From the NCBI GenBank assembly GCA_039707465.1, contig CM077645.1, forward strand, positions 166,030,003-166,094,002: a stretch of DNA of 64,000 nt, given 5' to 3'. Each line of letters starts with the position of its first letter. Position 1 is the first letter of the stretch. The translations under genes and the position numbers were made by a program. This stretch comes from Rhabdophis nuchalis (lineage: Eukaryota; Chordata; Lepidosauria; Squamata; Natricidae). The notes below the pieces were generated by a model. That model saw only the letters and a program-made list of their open reading frames with translations. It was not told where the DNA came from and ran no database searches. Below are positions 44,835-56,061 of the stretch, one piece after another.

Positions 44835-44876
44835 GTCAGTGCCTCACCAGCCATAAACCTCACCACACATCACTGA

Positions 44877-45956
44877 ACAGCACACTCCCAATACCCAAAA
44901 GGATGTCACATGGAAAGCCATACTCTCTTCTTTTACATTTCAGTGTGCAGAAATAATGCATTTTCATTGCAGGAAGATTCCAATTATTAAGGGATAAAAC
45001 TGTTCTTCAGTGGTTGGTGGATTTCCTCTTTACTAGATATATTCATGGGCAGGTTAGACATTTAGACAACCATCTGTCTGAGATGGTTTAATTTGGATTT
45101 TGGCAATGAGCATAGAATTGGATTCAATGACACAAACAATTCCTGCCAACTTCTGTTGTAATTTATAGAAAGTGAAACAGAGAAAATAATATATCCTTAG
45201 TTGAAAGTTCTGATCAGAGTATTCTCTTTTGATATTATTCTCTGTCTAAGCTGTTATCCCTGGTAGTCATGGCTGAAGACGTAAACTCACTTATTATTTT
45301 CTCGCCTAATAGAATGAATATTTGAAAAGTACCCTGAAGTGCCAACTGTAAGGAAATCCTAATCCAGGTAGTAGAATGCAATCTGTCCATTTTATACACA
45401 GATTGCTACACTAGAAATCAATTTTCATCCTTAGCCATCAAAAGTTTGAATAATGAGAATCCAAATCCTATTCTTCAGGAGGATATCTTTCAGGAAGAAA
45501 GATGCAACATTTAGTACTGAAATAGTCATAATGATCAAATGTAAACTTGTTAATTTTAAAATCTAGTTCTCGCCTTACATTTTCATATTTCAAATTCCAG
45601 TCTCTTCCCCAACAACAATCTGAATAGGTTAGTAAATGTATCAAATGGTTAGGATGATCCTTAAGTTATGTGCAATTTCATGATTTTACACAGCACTCTA
45701 AAAGGAAGGAACAAGAAATCCTTTGACTAGAAAAACCCAACTATCATCATTATTATTCTATTTCAGTTTAACATATTTAATTTAACAGTACTCTCAGAAA
45801 TCTTGAGTAGTTACTAATCATGGTAATGTTGAAAGTTGAAAAGTAAGAATTACACTGAATTCAGCATTCCTATATTTGGGAGTATTCCCAACTGAACTCA
45901 TTTACTTATAGATTTGTGTACATTTGTTCCTTTGCAAATAAGAGTCGTACTTGCTT
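44877..45956. other. Unique AT-rich sequence, no gene seen
   Basis: No recognisable gene or repeat. Confidence 0.55.
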
Positions 45957-45991
45957 TGTGCAAAAATCGAACTAAAGAGAGTCCGAGACAA
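45957..45991 (+). repeat. 35-nt perfect direct repeat, copy 1
   Basis: Begins tgtgcaaaaatcgaactaaa and is identical to 47511-47545, while both flanks differ. In one frame it reads CAKIELKRVRDK. Origin unknown. Confidence 0.9.
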
Positions 45992-47510
45992 ATTTCTGGC
46001 AAAACATTGTTCAGAGACTGTTACAGTTTATCAATTATCTGGAAGATTAATTACTGGTAATGGATTTCTTTGTAAAGAAATGTTGGTGCTAAATTACTTT
46101 TTATTTGTTTTAGTCTACAGCATTGGTCTGTTTTTAATGATGTGCAAAAAAATGGCTGTCATTCTTTGGAGCACCATCACAAAAACTTTGAACTCTAGTT
46201 CAAGTCCTGCATTCAATCTTTATTTGCAAAGAATATATGAATTTTGGAAAACAAACTTTGTGATTTATTGGTGACCTATAGTTTAGTCTTACAAAGTGCC
46301 TTATTGTACTGTCTTGTCATTTAATTGTCCCTATTCAGTATTATGGGCCTGATCCATTACTGCTTAATGTTAGCAGTATGGTGTTTATTAAAATTAAATC
46401 TATACCACTTTGCTACATGTCAGAATGCTTACATCACTATAAACAAAACGACTAACCATCATAAAAAAATAATATTCAATAAGGCAATTGTATTGGCATA
46501 AAAGTGCATTCCAAATAAATAGTTTTTTCTCCTGTTTGATCGAGCCCACTATGAGTTTGTTTGAATGGCATTTATTATATACCACATCTTGCTATTGTCT
46601 GACTACTGTCCATGCATCAGCATAATGGTAAGGGTGATAAGTTTTACTGTATTAATATTTTGATTATTTATTTCATTTATCAAAGTTGTAGATTAATTTC
46701 CAAGTGTAGTAAAAAATAAATGACAGCCATAAGCAGTCACATTAGAAAATAATTCTAAAAAGTTCCCTTTCAAAATAGCTATTTTAAAATATTTTCTCTT
46801 TCATATGCTATTTATTTCTAAAATGGACAATTGCACTGTTTTTATAAGTTTGCTTAACAAGCATTATAATATTTTAGAAATATAATCATTAGTTAATCTA
46901 ATGAATAGGTAAGTTCAAGTGAGCTGGGTCATACCAGCGCATCTCAGAGTTGATCAAATCAGGTCTCTACAACATCTTTGAATTAGTGCTTTGATTTATG
47001 GTCTTAGGGTAATACATGTAGACTATTTTCTATATCAGTAGATCTATCCCATTATCCTATAGGTGCAGAATAAAACTGGAATCTGTAGTATAGGATCAAA
47101 TTAAGTTCTAAATTTTACATTCTATGGCAGAGAGTATATATATATATAAGATAAATTTTGGTCTCTCTAAATTGCACTCACTATTTCCATATGTGAATAT
47201 TTTCTTATTCATTCTTTGGTTTCAAGAGAATATTCCATTTGAAAGCACTTCACAAAATCTTTGCTTCTGTGTTTGTAGAAGTTTGGGAAACCAGATGTAT
47301 TGAAAATGGAACATTCATTTTTAACACCAACTCTTTCCTGGTATTTCTTTTAAAAAATCTATGTATCCATTAGTTTATGCTTTAAACCTCATTTCCCTTC
47401 CTACCTCCAAAATAAAGCTATTATTGTTCTATACTTTGTATTTTGGGGCAAGTTCTTTGTCTCTTTACCTGAGCTACTCATGTATTGTTAAATTAGCTTT
47501 ATGTGCTAGT
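45992..47510. other. Unique AT-rich sequence, no gene seen
   Basis: Short (ta)n at 47138-47149. The frame 45951-46274 includes the 35-nt repeat but has no recognisable domain. Confidence 0.55.
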
Positions 47511-47545
47511 TGTGCAAAAATCGAACTAAAGAGAGTCCGAGACAA
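47511..47545 (+). repeat. 35-nt perfect direct repeat, copy 2
   Basis: Identical to 45957-45991. It is followed directly by a stretch that ends like a hAT element (47546-47638). Confidence 0.9.
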
Positions 47546-47638
47546 GAACACATCAGTGGTGTGCACATGCAGATACACGCACACTGGCCAGCCACTCATG
47601 TGGCCCAGTGGCTACAGCACACAGGTTGGGGACTCCTG
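47546..47638. mobile_element. hAT-type element right-end fragment
   Basis: Ends with caggttggggactcctg, the same right terminus as the element at 22778-24039. The left part is missing. Confidence 0.55.
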
Positions 47639-47684
47639 AATTAGAGGACCAAGAGAAAAGGAAAGAGAAAGCTTCTCCTTTATG

Positions 47685-48248
47685 TACAGTGGTACCTCGG
47701 TTCACGAACTTAATTCGTGAACTGACTCTGGTCACGAACCGAATTGGTTGTGAACCGAGGCACAGTTTCCCATAGGGTTTAATGTAAATCCAGTTAATCC
47801 GTTCTGATCTTTTTTTTGGTTTTAATTCTTGAACTGACTCTGGTCGCGAACCGAATTGGTTGTGAACCGAGGCACAGTTTCCCATAGGGTTTAATGTAAA
47901 TCCAATTAATCCGTTCTGATCTTTCTTTTGGTTTTAATTATTGAACTGACTCTGGTCGCGAACCAAATTGGTTGTGAACCGAGGCGGAGTTCGTGAACCG
48001 AGGCAGAGTTCATGAACAGAAGCAGAGTTCGTGAACCAGACCATATTTTTATGAACTTTTCTGTTCGTGAACTGAGGCAGAGTTCGTGAACAGAAGCGGA
48101 GTTCGTGAACCAGACCATATTTTTATGAACTTTTCTGTTCGTGAACCGAAGCGGAGTTTGTGAACTGGAGCATATTTTTATGAACGTTTCTGTTCGTGAA
48201 CCGAGTTGTTCGTGAACAGAGGCGTTCGTGAACCGAGGTACCACTGTA
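47685..48248. mobile_element. Mariner/Tigger-type MITE with perfect 23-bp inverted ends
   Basis: Element 47687-48246. The first 23 bp (beginning cagtggtacctcggttcac) are the exact reverse complement of the last 23 bp. Flanking dinucleotides are TA on both sides (47685-47686, 48247-48248) and no longer duplication is visible, which fits the Tc1/mariner-pogo group over hAT. The interior consists of two kinds of tandem repeat. One is a unit of about 112 bp at 47722-47960, containing gaattggttgtgaaccgagg. The other is a shorter unit at 47998-48200, containing agaccatatttttatgaact. Minus-strand frames here are translations of these repeats. Confidence 0.85.
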
Positions 48249-50945
48249 CTTTGAGAAATACTCAGGACCTAAAGCCATTCTCTGATAGTGGTAATCAACC
48301 TAGAGACTTCTAGACCTGCTAAACTAGATTGCCAAATGATACCAGCACATCCCAAGACACAACTTGGCACTATAGGAAGCTCCCCAATGTTTTGGGGAAT
48401 ATTAAGAGGCAAAATATTAAATTTATCCAAAGAAGAAATGGACAAAAAGCATGTTAACAAAGGCAGAAAACAGCCCCAACAGTCTTCAGCAGATGCCTGA
48501 AGTCTTTAGAGATGGATATTTTGTGCCCAATAAGAAATCCCGGCCAACCTATTCACCAACAAAATACCTTCAGCTCCAAGTGATGGGATTAAAATTTACA
48601 TCCCCCACCCACATTTTAACAAGAAGACATGACTTTTAGGACATAATAGGATTAACCCACCGACATTAGAGTAGCAAAAGGAACAAGGCTCACTACATTG
48701 CACAACCCCCTGCAGCATCTCAGAACCCTATAGAAATACATCCATTTCAAAGCCAAGCAGTCAGCTGTCCCAGAACTACATGCTGTTGTTGGTTCTGCTC
48801 ATCAATAAACAGAGTGCTTCTTTCCAATCAGCCTCCATTTTATCTCCAGCTTGGAACTTAACCAAATTTTTCTTCTAAAACCACCCAAAAAAAGCTACTG
48901 AAAATAGTATGGTACTTAGAAAACATGGATAGTGTTAGGAATGTGTAAATAAAGAACTAGTTGATAGGCCCATTATTATTGAGCTTAAGAAGGAATACAA
49001 TTCATTGCTGATCAGGTAAGGTTTGAGCACAAATAAAATGTGTGTGCACAAATAAAATTGATGTACTAATGCATTCTGATTATACAGTGTCTAAAAATCT
49101 AGATATGTTGATCTCATGCCTCAATTCTGGAAAATTGTACTTGCAATGTGGAGTGAACATAAATCTTGCTTCTCCACATCTAACAGGTGCTGTTCCAAGA
49201 ACATTCCTCAGAGATTTAGCCATCCTGCATTTCCTTACTAGAGCTAGAAGTGATTAATCTAAAGGTTACCTGTGTGTACTCACCTTTCTGGAAGCTTGTC
49301 TTGCTGTCATATGATCCCAGGGAAAGAAGCACATGATTTATGGAATTTCAGACAGGGCCTACATTCACACCTTGCAAACTGTAAATAGTTTTTAAAAAAA
49401 CAACCTTTGAATTTAATGTATCACACAGCGCTAATAATATAATGTGTATTGCTGAGTAGTTTTATCTACTTTTATTAACTATGCTACCTTTGTCTTTAGT
49501 TCATCCAGACAATTATGCCCACTACAGTCCACAATTTAATATGTTTGATCACACAATCTCTCAGATATTTAAATAGGATTTGGCATTTTATCAAACCTGT
49601 TGAGTTTTTTCTCACAGGATATAAGCTGTCCCAAGTAAACTGTTTTTGTTTTAATAAAATAATTTATCAATCTTATATGTTGCTCCACTCTCAACAACTT
49701 TGGTTATATTTTATTGAGTGTCCTTTCCTCTTGTTGCCTTTATATTTTGAATTTATAGAATTACATCCATTTTGTCTTCTGCTTTACTACTGACAGTAAG
49801 TATACAGAATTTTCTAACTAATTCCCTGCCATATTTTTACCACACTACACTGATAGTTAAATGGGCTTTCCATGTAGCTCTAGCTGTTCTCACAGGAAAG
49901 AAAACCTTTTGTTTCTTCTCAACTTAGCATATATACTTTATACTAAACATGTCTTAACAAATTTATTTACAAAACGTTAAAAATTTCACTCTAGTAGAAT
50001 AAAATAGATTTGTTCACTGTCATTTAAATGTGATTATCTTTTAAAAACTTAAGTTTTTAAAAAACAGATATATGATCAGTATTTTTCAGCAAATAACCCT
50101 GGGAGGAATGTGTCACCTAGAGAGCATTATAGAGCCTTGAAACTCAAAATAAGAAGGGGGGCGGGGAACAGTACTGAAATCTTTTTAAAGAATAGATAAT
50201 AGAATGCTAGCCCTTTCAGACAGCATTGTACGTAGCCAAAACAAAAATTTTATCATGCATTTAGAATGATTACCTCAAAAATGGTAGCCTAAAGGAGGAA
50301 TGACAACATGGTGAAATAAGCCAAAATGGCTGTCAGTTGGTTTTGTGAAAAACTAAATATAAGCTTCGGTTAGCTGACATTTACCTTTCTAGCATTTCTA
50401 AGTCATCAGCCTCTTCTCTGGCATTTGTAATAAACTGGAGGATGGAAGTAAACTTTCTTCAAGAACCACTTTGTTTTAATGAATCTGAGTACTTTCATGT
50501 TTGTATTTTGCAAACTGTTGAAAGGCAGTTTCCGCTCCTGAAGGATTATGGTGCGTAAATGGCAGGCTTACTGATTTAAATATGTGAGTTACAGGCCAAG
50601 TGCAAAACAAGTACAAAGACAGCTGTGCCCATACATGAACAGAAATGGGGAGAAAAGAATGAAAGAGGCAAAAGGCAAGACTAAAAATGGTCTTTCACAA
50701 TCCTTCCTTCCCATACAGAATCAGCTAGGGATAGGCCATATGCAAACTCCTCCAGTCCAAAACCATGTGACTGCAAATGTTGAAAAGTGATCCCATTTGA
50801 AATAAAAAAATATTTGCACTTAAAGTAACAAAGGTAACCAAATATTATTCTCTCTTCCCAAAGTAGGAAAAATGAAAAATCCTTCTCAGGTCTCAAATAA
50901 TTCTGGATACTTTGCCTCACCCTTCTGCCTATTGCATCTCTCATC
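48249..50945. other. Largely unique sequence, no gene seen
   Basis: An LTR-like poly(A) context (catcaataaacagagtgcttctttcc, about 48801) lies near 48260-48860, but no paired LTR or primer site is present. Elsewhere nothing recognisable. Confidence 0.45.
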
Positions 50946-50948
50946 ACC

Positions 50949-51240
50949 AATGGTGGGATTCAAAAAAATTTACTACCGTTTCTGTGGGCGTGACTTGGTG
51001 GGCATGATGTGGCTTGCTAGGCGTGGCAGGGGAAGAATACTGTAAAATCTCCATTCCTTCCCCACTCTAGGGGAAGGTTACTGCAAAATCCTCCTTTTCC
51101 CCCGATCAGCTGAGGCCCGGGAGGCAGAGAATAGGTGGGGGCAGGCCAATCAGAGGTGGTATTTACTGGTCCTGTGAACTATTCAAAATTTCTGTTACTG
51201 GTTCCCCAGAACTGGTCAGAACCTGCTGAACACCACCTCA
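50949..51240 (-). mobile_element. hAT-type MITE of the gaggtggtattcag family
   Basis: On the minus strand it starts gaggtggtgttcagcaggtt and proceeds through ctgaccagttctggggaacc. It ends near tttgaatcccaccattgg. Imperfect inverted ends (ccaatggtgggatt / aacaccacctc). The same start appears at the right edge of the window. Confidence 0.7.
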
Positions 51241-52709
51241 GCTCTTCACCAAATAAGGCAAAGCATGGCCCCCAGCCTTGTGAGAATGCCTGCCTCTTTA
51301 CAAACTAATAGTTTCTTTTGTAAGAAAGTAAAATGGATGTTTTTGTAACAAACAGCAAATGGAGAGTTATTAGAGGAATAGTCTGACAGCACCCAGATAG
51401 TGTTAGTTCCACAAAAATATCTGTACAAAACTGATAAGCACCCACTGAATTGTTTCATAAATCCAAAAGAGACAAAGGGAAAGATTCAGGATTTGCCATA
51501 CTGGACATACATCCTCCCTAATACTTTTCTTATCTTAAGAATTTTAAAGTGTCTTAATTATTCAACACATTCTTTTAGGAAAAAATAAAGGAAAAAATAA
51601 AATAACACAATAAATGTTGTTGATTACAGTATGACTGCAGGTAGCTTGACACAAACAGAGCTTTTATTAGAATATTATCAAATAAGTGGAGATGAAAGTA
51701 TTTGGCTGTTAAGCTTTATCATGCGCAAAACAATGCAGTGCATGCAGAAAGGAATCCATCTGAGTTTTTATTGTTGCCATCTGTTAGAATGCAAGAAAAA
51801 ACACATTTAAATTGTACTAGAAAAGCAACTTAATGTGGAACAGTCTTTTGAACTCAGTGACTAATACACAGCTGCATATGTGACATGTCTCCTAGGCTAA
51901 ACTGTATGCAAATGTTGAACATTTATTTTTTTTCAGGGCAGCATCTTAGAAAACCCCTTCAGGCTCACAGAGTAAAATAAAGATATCTAAAACAGGAAAC
52001 TCAGAAAAATAACATCAATGCTTCAGTTTGTTCAGTTTTATTTTGATTGTAGGATTCATACTTCTGATTCACACGTTATCTTTAACGTTCTTGTAGCAGC
52101 AGGAAGAGGTTGTACTTAATTCTTAATCTTCCATTGCAGTCTGTCTGGTTATAAAAATTCTGTATCTTTCTTCCAACTTTCAAAAGAAAACAGTGCGTGC
52201 TCCTTTTGGATTATGTGCTTACTTTAATTTTGCTTCAACATATGTATCTCTCCTCTCCCCTTGGAAAGTGCATCCATAGGAGAAAAGGTAAAGAATTCAG
52301 CTTTCTTTGGCATGGATCAATTCTGTATGTGAATGTCTGCGTTAACAGAGAATACATTTTGGGATATGCACTCGATCCATCCTTTAGTCTGCAGAAAAGT
52401 ATCTGGTATGAAATTGTCCATTTCCATTGCCAGACACTATCTTCACTTTTTCATCTCTATTTCCACTCATTGTCAGACATGTAACTTTTTTTACAAAGAT
52501 ATGAGTAACGATGCTGAACAGGTTTTGACGCTACCTTTGGACAGTGTTAGAGTAATATTCCTTTAAGAGCAGTATGCTAGGGGTGATTTACATCTGTCTC
52601 AATTAGGGATAGAGCCAAGGTAAAGTCAACATCATGGAGAGATAGCAGAAAAAAATTAGGGTTCAGTTAATGTTTTTGTTGTAGTAAGAAAGGAATAGCC
52701 ATGGTCTTC
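51241..52709. other. Unique AT-rich sequence, no gene seen
   Basis: No recognisable gene or repeat family; frames at 52197-52566 overlap each other and lack similarity. Confidence 0.55.
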
Positions 52710-52850
52710 TTCTAGAGCAGAGCTGTCAAACTTCCAGCCCACCGACCAGATGCGTCACACGCTGGCCACACCCACACCAGTTTAGCAAATGGGAGGGAGT
52801 CTTGATACATTATGTGACAATGACATGAGTTTGACACCCCCATTCTAGAG
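52710..52850. mobile_element. hAT-type MITE of the tgtcaaactc family, exact target duplication
   Basis: Element 52718-52842 (125 bp) starts cagagctgtcaaact and ends agtttgacaccccca. It is flanked by the exact 8-bp duplication ttctagag (52710-52717, 52843-52850). The interior gatgcgtcacacgctggcca matches the copies at 25542 and 27061. Confidence 0.93.
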
Positions 52851-53460
52851 TCCAAATGATCACCTAAAGTTAATCTATTTCCCTATGTGGAAGCAGTAAA
52901 AGAAACATTTATCAGAGACTTTTCAAATACTAATTTAAAAATAATCAGAATTTGTTAGTCACAGTAACTACTTATGATCAACTAAATGCTACCTGCAAAT
53001 TAGAAAACTGTAGTGTTCCTTTAAAAAAAAAACACACACACAAACTAACACACACACATACTTAAATGTAGTTATTTTTGCTTATTGACTGAAATCTTGC
53101 ACATATGTGGTAAATGAGGCTTCAAAACCACTTTGTCAAAGGCACACTTTGAAAATAGGCTATGCTGACAAATGCAATTTTAAATGAATGCTGATTATCT
53201 TGGCCAGCTCAGTATGGACTGTCACCGAATTGTATTGTGAAAGATAATCAATACTATTGACTTCAGGACAATTTCTAGTCGTATAGAATCCAGTTAAATA
53301 AAAGTTGAAGCAAAATCTTTAGTTTATATATAGAAGTTCCTGTATTATGTGAAACTCTTTGCAAATGGGTTAACAAACAGAAACAGCCATTTTGATATCA
53401 ACCTAGAACTACTAGGTAAAAACTGGTTGGACATCAGTATCTGAGGGAGGTCACATATGT
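52851..53460. other. Unique AT-rich sequence, no gene seen
   Basis: A-rich/(ca) run at 53022-53060. Nothing else. Confidence 0.5.
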
Positions 53461-53465
53461 ACAGC

Positions 53466-53805
53466 TGGGTGGTGTGGTGGCTCAATAGTTCAGATGCTCT
53501 GATTGTTGGCTGAATAGCTGGCAGCCCAGGTTCAAGACCGATGTACTACACAATGGGATGAGTTCCCGTCTTCTCTCCAGGTCCTGCCAACCTTGCAGTT
53601 CAAAATCATGCAGATGTGAGTAGATAAATATGTACCACTTCTGTCAGAAGGTAATAGTGTGCTGTGACATCACACTGGCCACATGACTTCAAAAATGTCT
53701 TCACGTAGCACTGGTTCAATGGCCTTGAAAAGGAGATGAGCACCACGTCCTAGAATCAGCAACAATTAGCAGAATAAAATCTGCAGGGACTCATACATAC
53801 GTACA
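53466..53805 (+). mobile_element. Squamate tRNA-derived SINE with BovB-type tail
   Basis: Diverged second copy of the family at 11782-12150. The head is gtggtgtggtggctcaatag, followed by B-box-like cccaggttcaagaccg, tcctgccaaccttgcagttc, gagatgagcaccac and a tail gaatcagcaacaattagcag. Confidence 0.8.
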
Positions 53806-54953
53806 GCTTTAGCAAATAATAGGGATGTGTATATAAGTGAAAGACAGGACCATTCCATGTTAGAAAGGAAGTGTAAATTAGATAAGGACTTAAATCTTAA
53901 TGGAATTGCAAAGCACCTGCTGATTGCCTTCATTTCAACTCTACTTATCTAGTTTTAGAAATAAAATAAATATTAGAAAGCAAGCTTAAGCCTGTTATCT
54001 TGATGGGTTTAAGAAATAACCTGTGCTTGAAAAGTTCTGTTGATCAGATCTTTAGCACTGTGAGCTATAACTTCAATGTCTTGTCATGAACAGCAATAAG
54101 TTAGGCAGTACTTCCCAGGAATTTTCTGTCGTTTGGGACCATGCAAAAGTTGCATTTTCTTCCATTCTTCCTCAATAATTTGATTGCTGGTATTTTAATC
54201 CAATCTCCATCCCACCGAATTCAATTGCCATGACTCATATTCTTGATCTGAAGTTTTAAACTTCAGCTTCAAATTTTGCAATGAGCTGCTCCAGTATGAT
54301 TATGTTGTCACAAAGACAGTAATAGAGTTCTATGAATGACATATTATCAAGGAGAGATTACCTCTGTATATGTTAAGATAGGAATTCCATCAAAATGAAA
54401 GCAGATTCTGAAACAGAGGGGAGGGAGGCGGGCTGTGAGAGAGAGGCCATTTCTTATGAACAGAGCAAGTTGTCTTCAATGTATTAGCTTTCAGGAATCA
54501 GCGGCAGAGTGAAATGTGTGTTTTTTCCACAATCAGTCTGTTAAAATGCAGATTTCCAGTCCAAAACAAATTAATGCTCAGTAAACCTAATCAAGCCACC
54601 CAAATGCAAGCCTTATCCATTTTACTAAGATCTGTGCCAAATCAACAGCATGAGGATCTGGTTATAAGCAGCTTCTATCTGAAAAATAAGATTATGTTCA
54701 AAGGGATTGCTAGACTTTAAATGGAAATATGTTAGAGTAAACTTGTAATTCTTTAACGTTTGAGTTCAAATTAAGACATAATTTGTTATGAGCACATAAG
54801 CTTTTGAGTTTCAAGAACTCAGAAAAGGAGAGTAAGAATCTAAGCAAAGAGGAAGGTATATTAGACATATTATTAAACAAAATTATTGATTGTAAATTAG
54901 ATCATCCCTTAAACAGACATTAAGTAAAATCTAAGACCATATAGCTTACTTAT
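53806..54953. other. Unique AT-rich sequence, no gene seen
   Basis: No recognisable gene or repeat family. Confidence 0.55.
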
Positions 54954-54958
54954 TTATT

Positions 54959-55296
54959 TGTCAGAGTTTTGGCAGTGTGACTAGTATTATGCGATAAACG
55001 CAGGAGCACAACAGAGCACACAGAGCTTTTATACAATTAATAGTGGTTTATATACAAATATATACAGACATACACATGCAGGAGATTAATTCCTAATTAA
55101 TTAATTAATTCCTAATTAATTAATACAGCTACTGACACAAGGAGAGATACACGATGAGAGAGAAATACCCTTTAATGGCCACCTATATACTGTTTATAGG
55201 CATTGTATTTCTGAATCATCATCATTACATCCGCTTCCAATTTACAGCTTAAAACCTTACATCAATTGGCAGCTATTAAATCTTCATTACCTGACA
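54959..55296 (-). repeat. Copia 3' LTR (complete)
   Basis: 338 bp. On the minus strand it starts tgtcaggtaatgaag and ends ctctgaca. It carries a TATA box (tataaaag on the minus strand, about 55026-55033). A purine-rich aaatgggaggcg lies just upstream of it (55297-55308), fitting a polypurine tract. Confidence 0.85.
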
Positions 55297-55299
55297 CGC

Positions 55300-55476
55300 C
55301 TCCCATTTAAAGCTTACATCTGATAATCCAAACGCTTTGACATAGTCATTTCTATAGATACAGGTTTTTGTTAACATATTGCAATCTATATTACAATTCC
55401 TAGAACAATGCTGTAATCTGCTCGGATTCTCTTTTACAACTTCTCTCACGTAACAGTATTTAATGTCTACATGTTT
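55300..55476 (-). pseudogene. Copia pol, RNase H C-terminal piece
   Basis: The minus-strand frame reads VDIKYCYVREVVKEN and ends LSDVSFKWEA just before the purine tract and LTR. This corresponds to the HIDIKYHFVRE block near the end of copia-type Pol. The separating region is degenerate (RNCNIDCNMLTKT, compare the ADxLTK motif). Confidence 0.75.
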
Positions 55477-55556
55477 CCATTATATTACATTATATTACAT
55501 TAACATTTACATTTCTTGTTGAGGTTCTTTCCTAACACTGTATGCTCTGACCTCAC

Positions 55557-55928
55557 TCACAGTAAACCGTATATTATGTCCTTGCTTCCTGCTACTACTC
55601 TCCCTGCTACAAATGCTACTAGTACATTATTACTATTGCTGCAGGCACTACTCCTACGTTCATTATCTACTGCTTCTGTACACTCTGTCTCATTAGTCTT
55701 CTCTAACAGATGTATACCATTGTCATGTGTAGAAGTATTCTTAAGTACACATGAACAATTATGTTCTTGCATTCCCAGAACATACAAACCATCCTTTTTA
55801 ACTCCTTGTGCACATACCTGTCCACTTCTCTTAATGGTATATAGTCCTCCAGCAAATACTATTTCATAACCCTGCCTGTCTAACATGGATATGCTCAACA
55901 AATTGTGCTCTAAAACAGATACATACAA
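55557..55928 (-). pseudogene. Copia pol, GAG-pre-integrase fragment
   Basis: Open for 123 codons. It starts MYVSVLEHNLLSISMLDRQG and continues EIVFAGGLYTIKRSGQVCAQ and KKDGLYVLG. This is the LYVPGLxxNLLSVSxLxxxG...DGLYxL fingerprint of the domain preceding integrase in Ty1/copia Pol. The rest (from about residue 55) is low in similarity, and the zinc finger HHCC of integrase is not evident. The ATG is internal to the domain. The open frame on the opposite strand at 55516-55869 is a shadow. Confidence 0.85.
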
Positions 55929-55935
55929 TGTAGCG

Positions 55936-55999
55936 GATGTATGTATGTATGTATGTATGTATGTATGTATGTATGTATGTATGTATGTATGTATGTTTG
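55936..55999. repeat. (ATGT)n microsatellite inside the copia element
   Basis: About 60 bp of nearly pure gtat units, at the junction between the pol piece and the truncated right LTR. Confidence 0.97.
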
Positions 56000-56002
56000 T
56001 AT

Positions 56003-56051
56003 CTTACAACATTACATCAGCTGGTGGCTATTAAATCCTCATTACCTGACA
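56003..56051 (-). repeat. Copia 5' LTR stub
   Basis: catcagctggtggctattaa...cattacctgaca aligns with 55256-55296 of the complete LTR and ends at the target duplication. About 290 bp of this LTR are missing. Confidence 0.82.
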
Positions 56052-56061
56052 TTATTTAATC

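Larger units (their letters stand above)
42014..44876. mobile_element. Composite hAT-like region with nested inverted repeats
   Basis: The left end cagtgacgtgcagtcaggtg and the right end (reverse complement) cagtgatgtgtggtgaggtt look like imperfect hAT-type inverted termini. Inside lie an inverted repeat at 42144-42310, a second one at 42475-42985 with a (CT)n/(CA)n apex, a (GTGA)n tract, and an L1 3' end. Flanks tatggcat and aacagcac do not match, so the two ends may not belong to one insertion. No transposase seen. Confidence 0.5.
54954..56056 (-). mobile_element. Ty1/copia LTR retrotransposon, internally gutted, with target duplication
   Basis: The insertion spans 54959-56051 between exact 5-bp duplications ttatt (54954-54958 and 56052-56056). 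The left LTR (54959-55296, plus-strand ends tgtcag...ctgaca) is complete. Of the right LTR only about 50 bp remain (56003-56051). On the minus strand the interior contains a GAG-pre-integrase piece (55928-55557) and the end of RNase H (about 55476-55297), directly joined. The integrase core and reverse transcriptase are deleted. A (GTAT)n array separates the pol piece from the right LTR stub. Inactive, but its family and boundaries are clear. Confidence 0.9.

Noticed and set aside
42014..44876. Single autonomous hAT transposon of 2.9 kb
   Set aside because: No transposase frame and non-matching flanks; the two ends may come from separate insertions.
47553..48244. Minus-strand frames of 110-112 codons with repeating SxxEL/FTN motifs
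   Set aside because: They translate the tandem repeats of the TA-flanked MITE.
48260..48860. Possible further LTR (aataaacagagtgcttc context)
   Set aside because: No partner LTR, primer site or target duplication found; kept only as a remark.
55516..55869. Plus-strand frame of 117 codons
   Set aside because: Antisense of the copia GAG-pre-integrase fragment.
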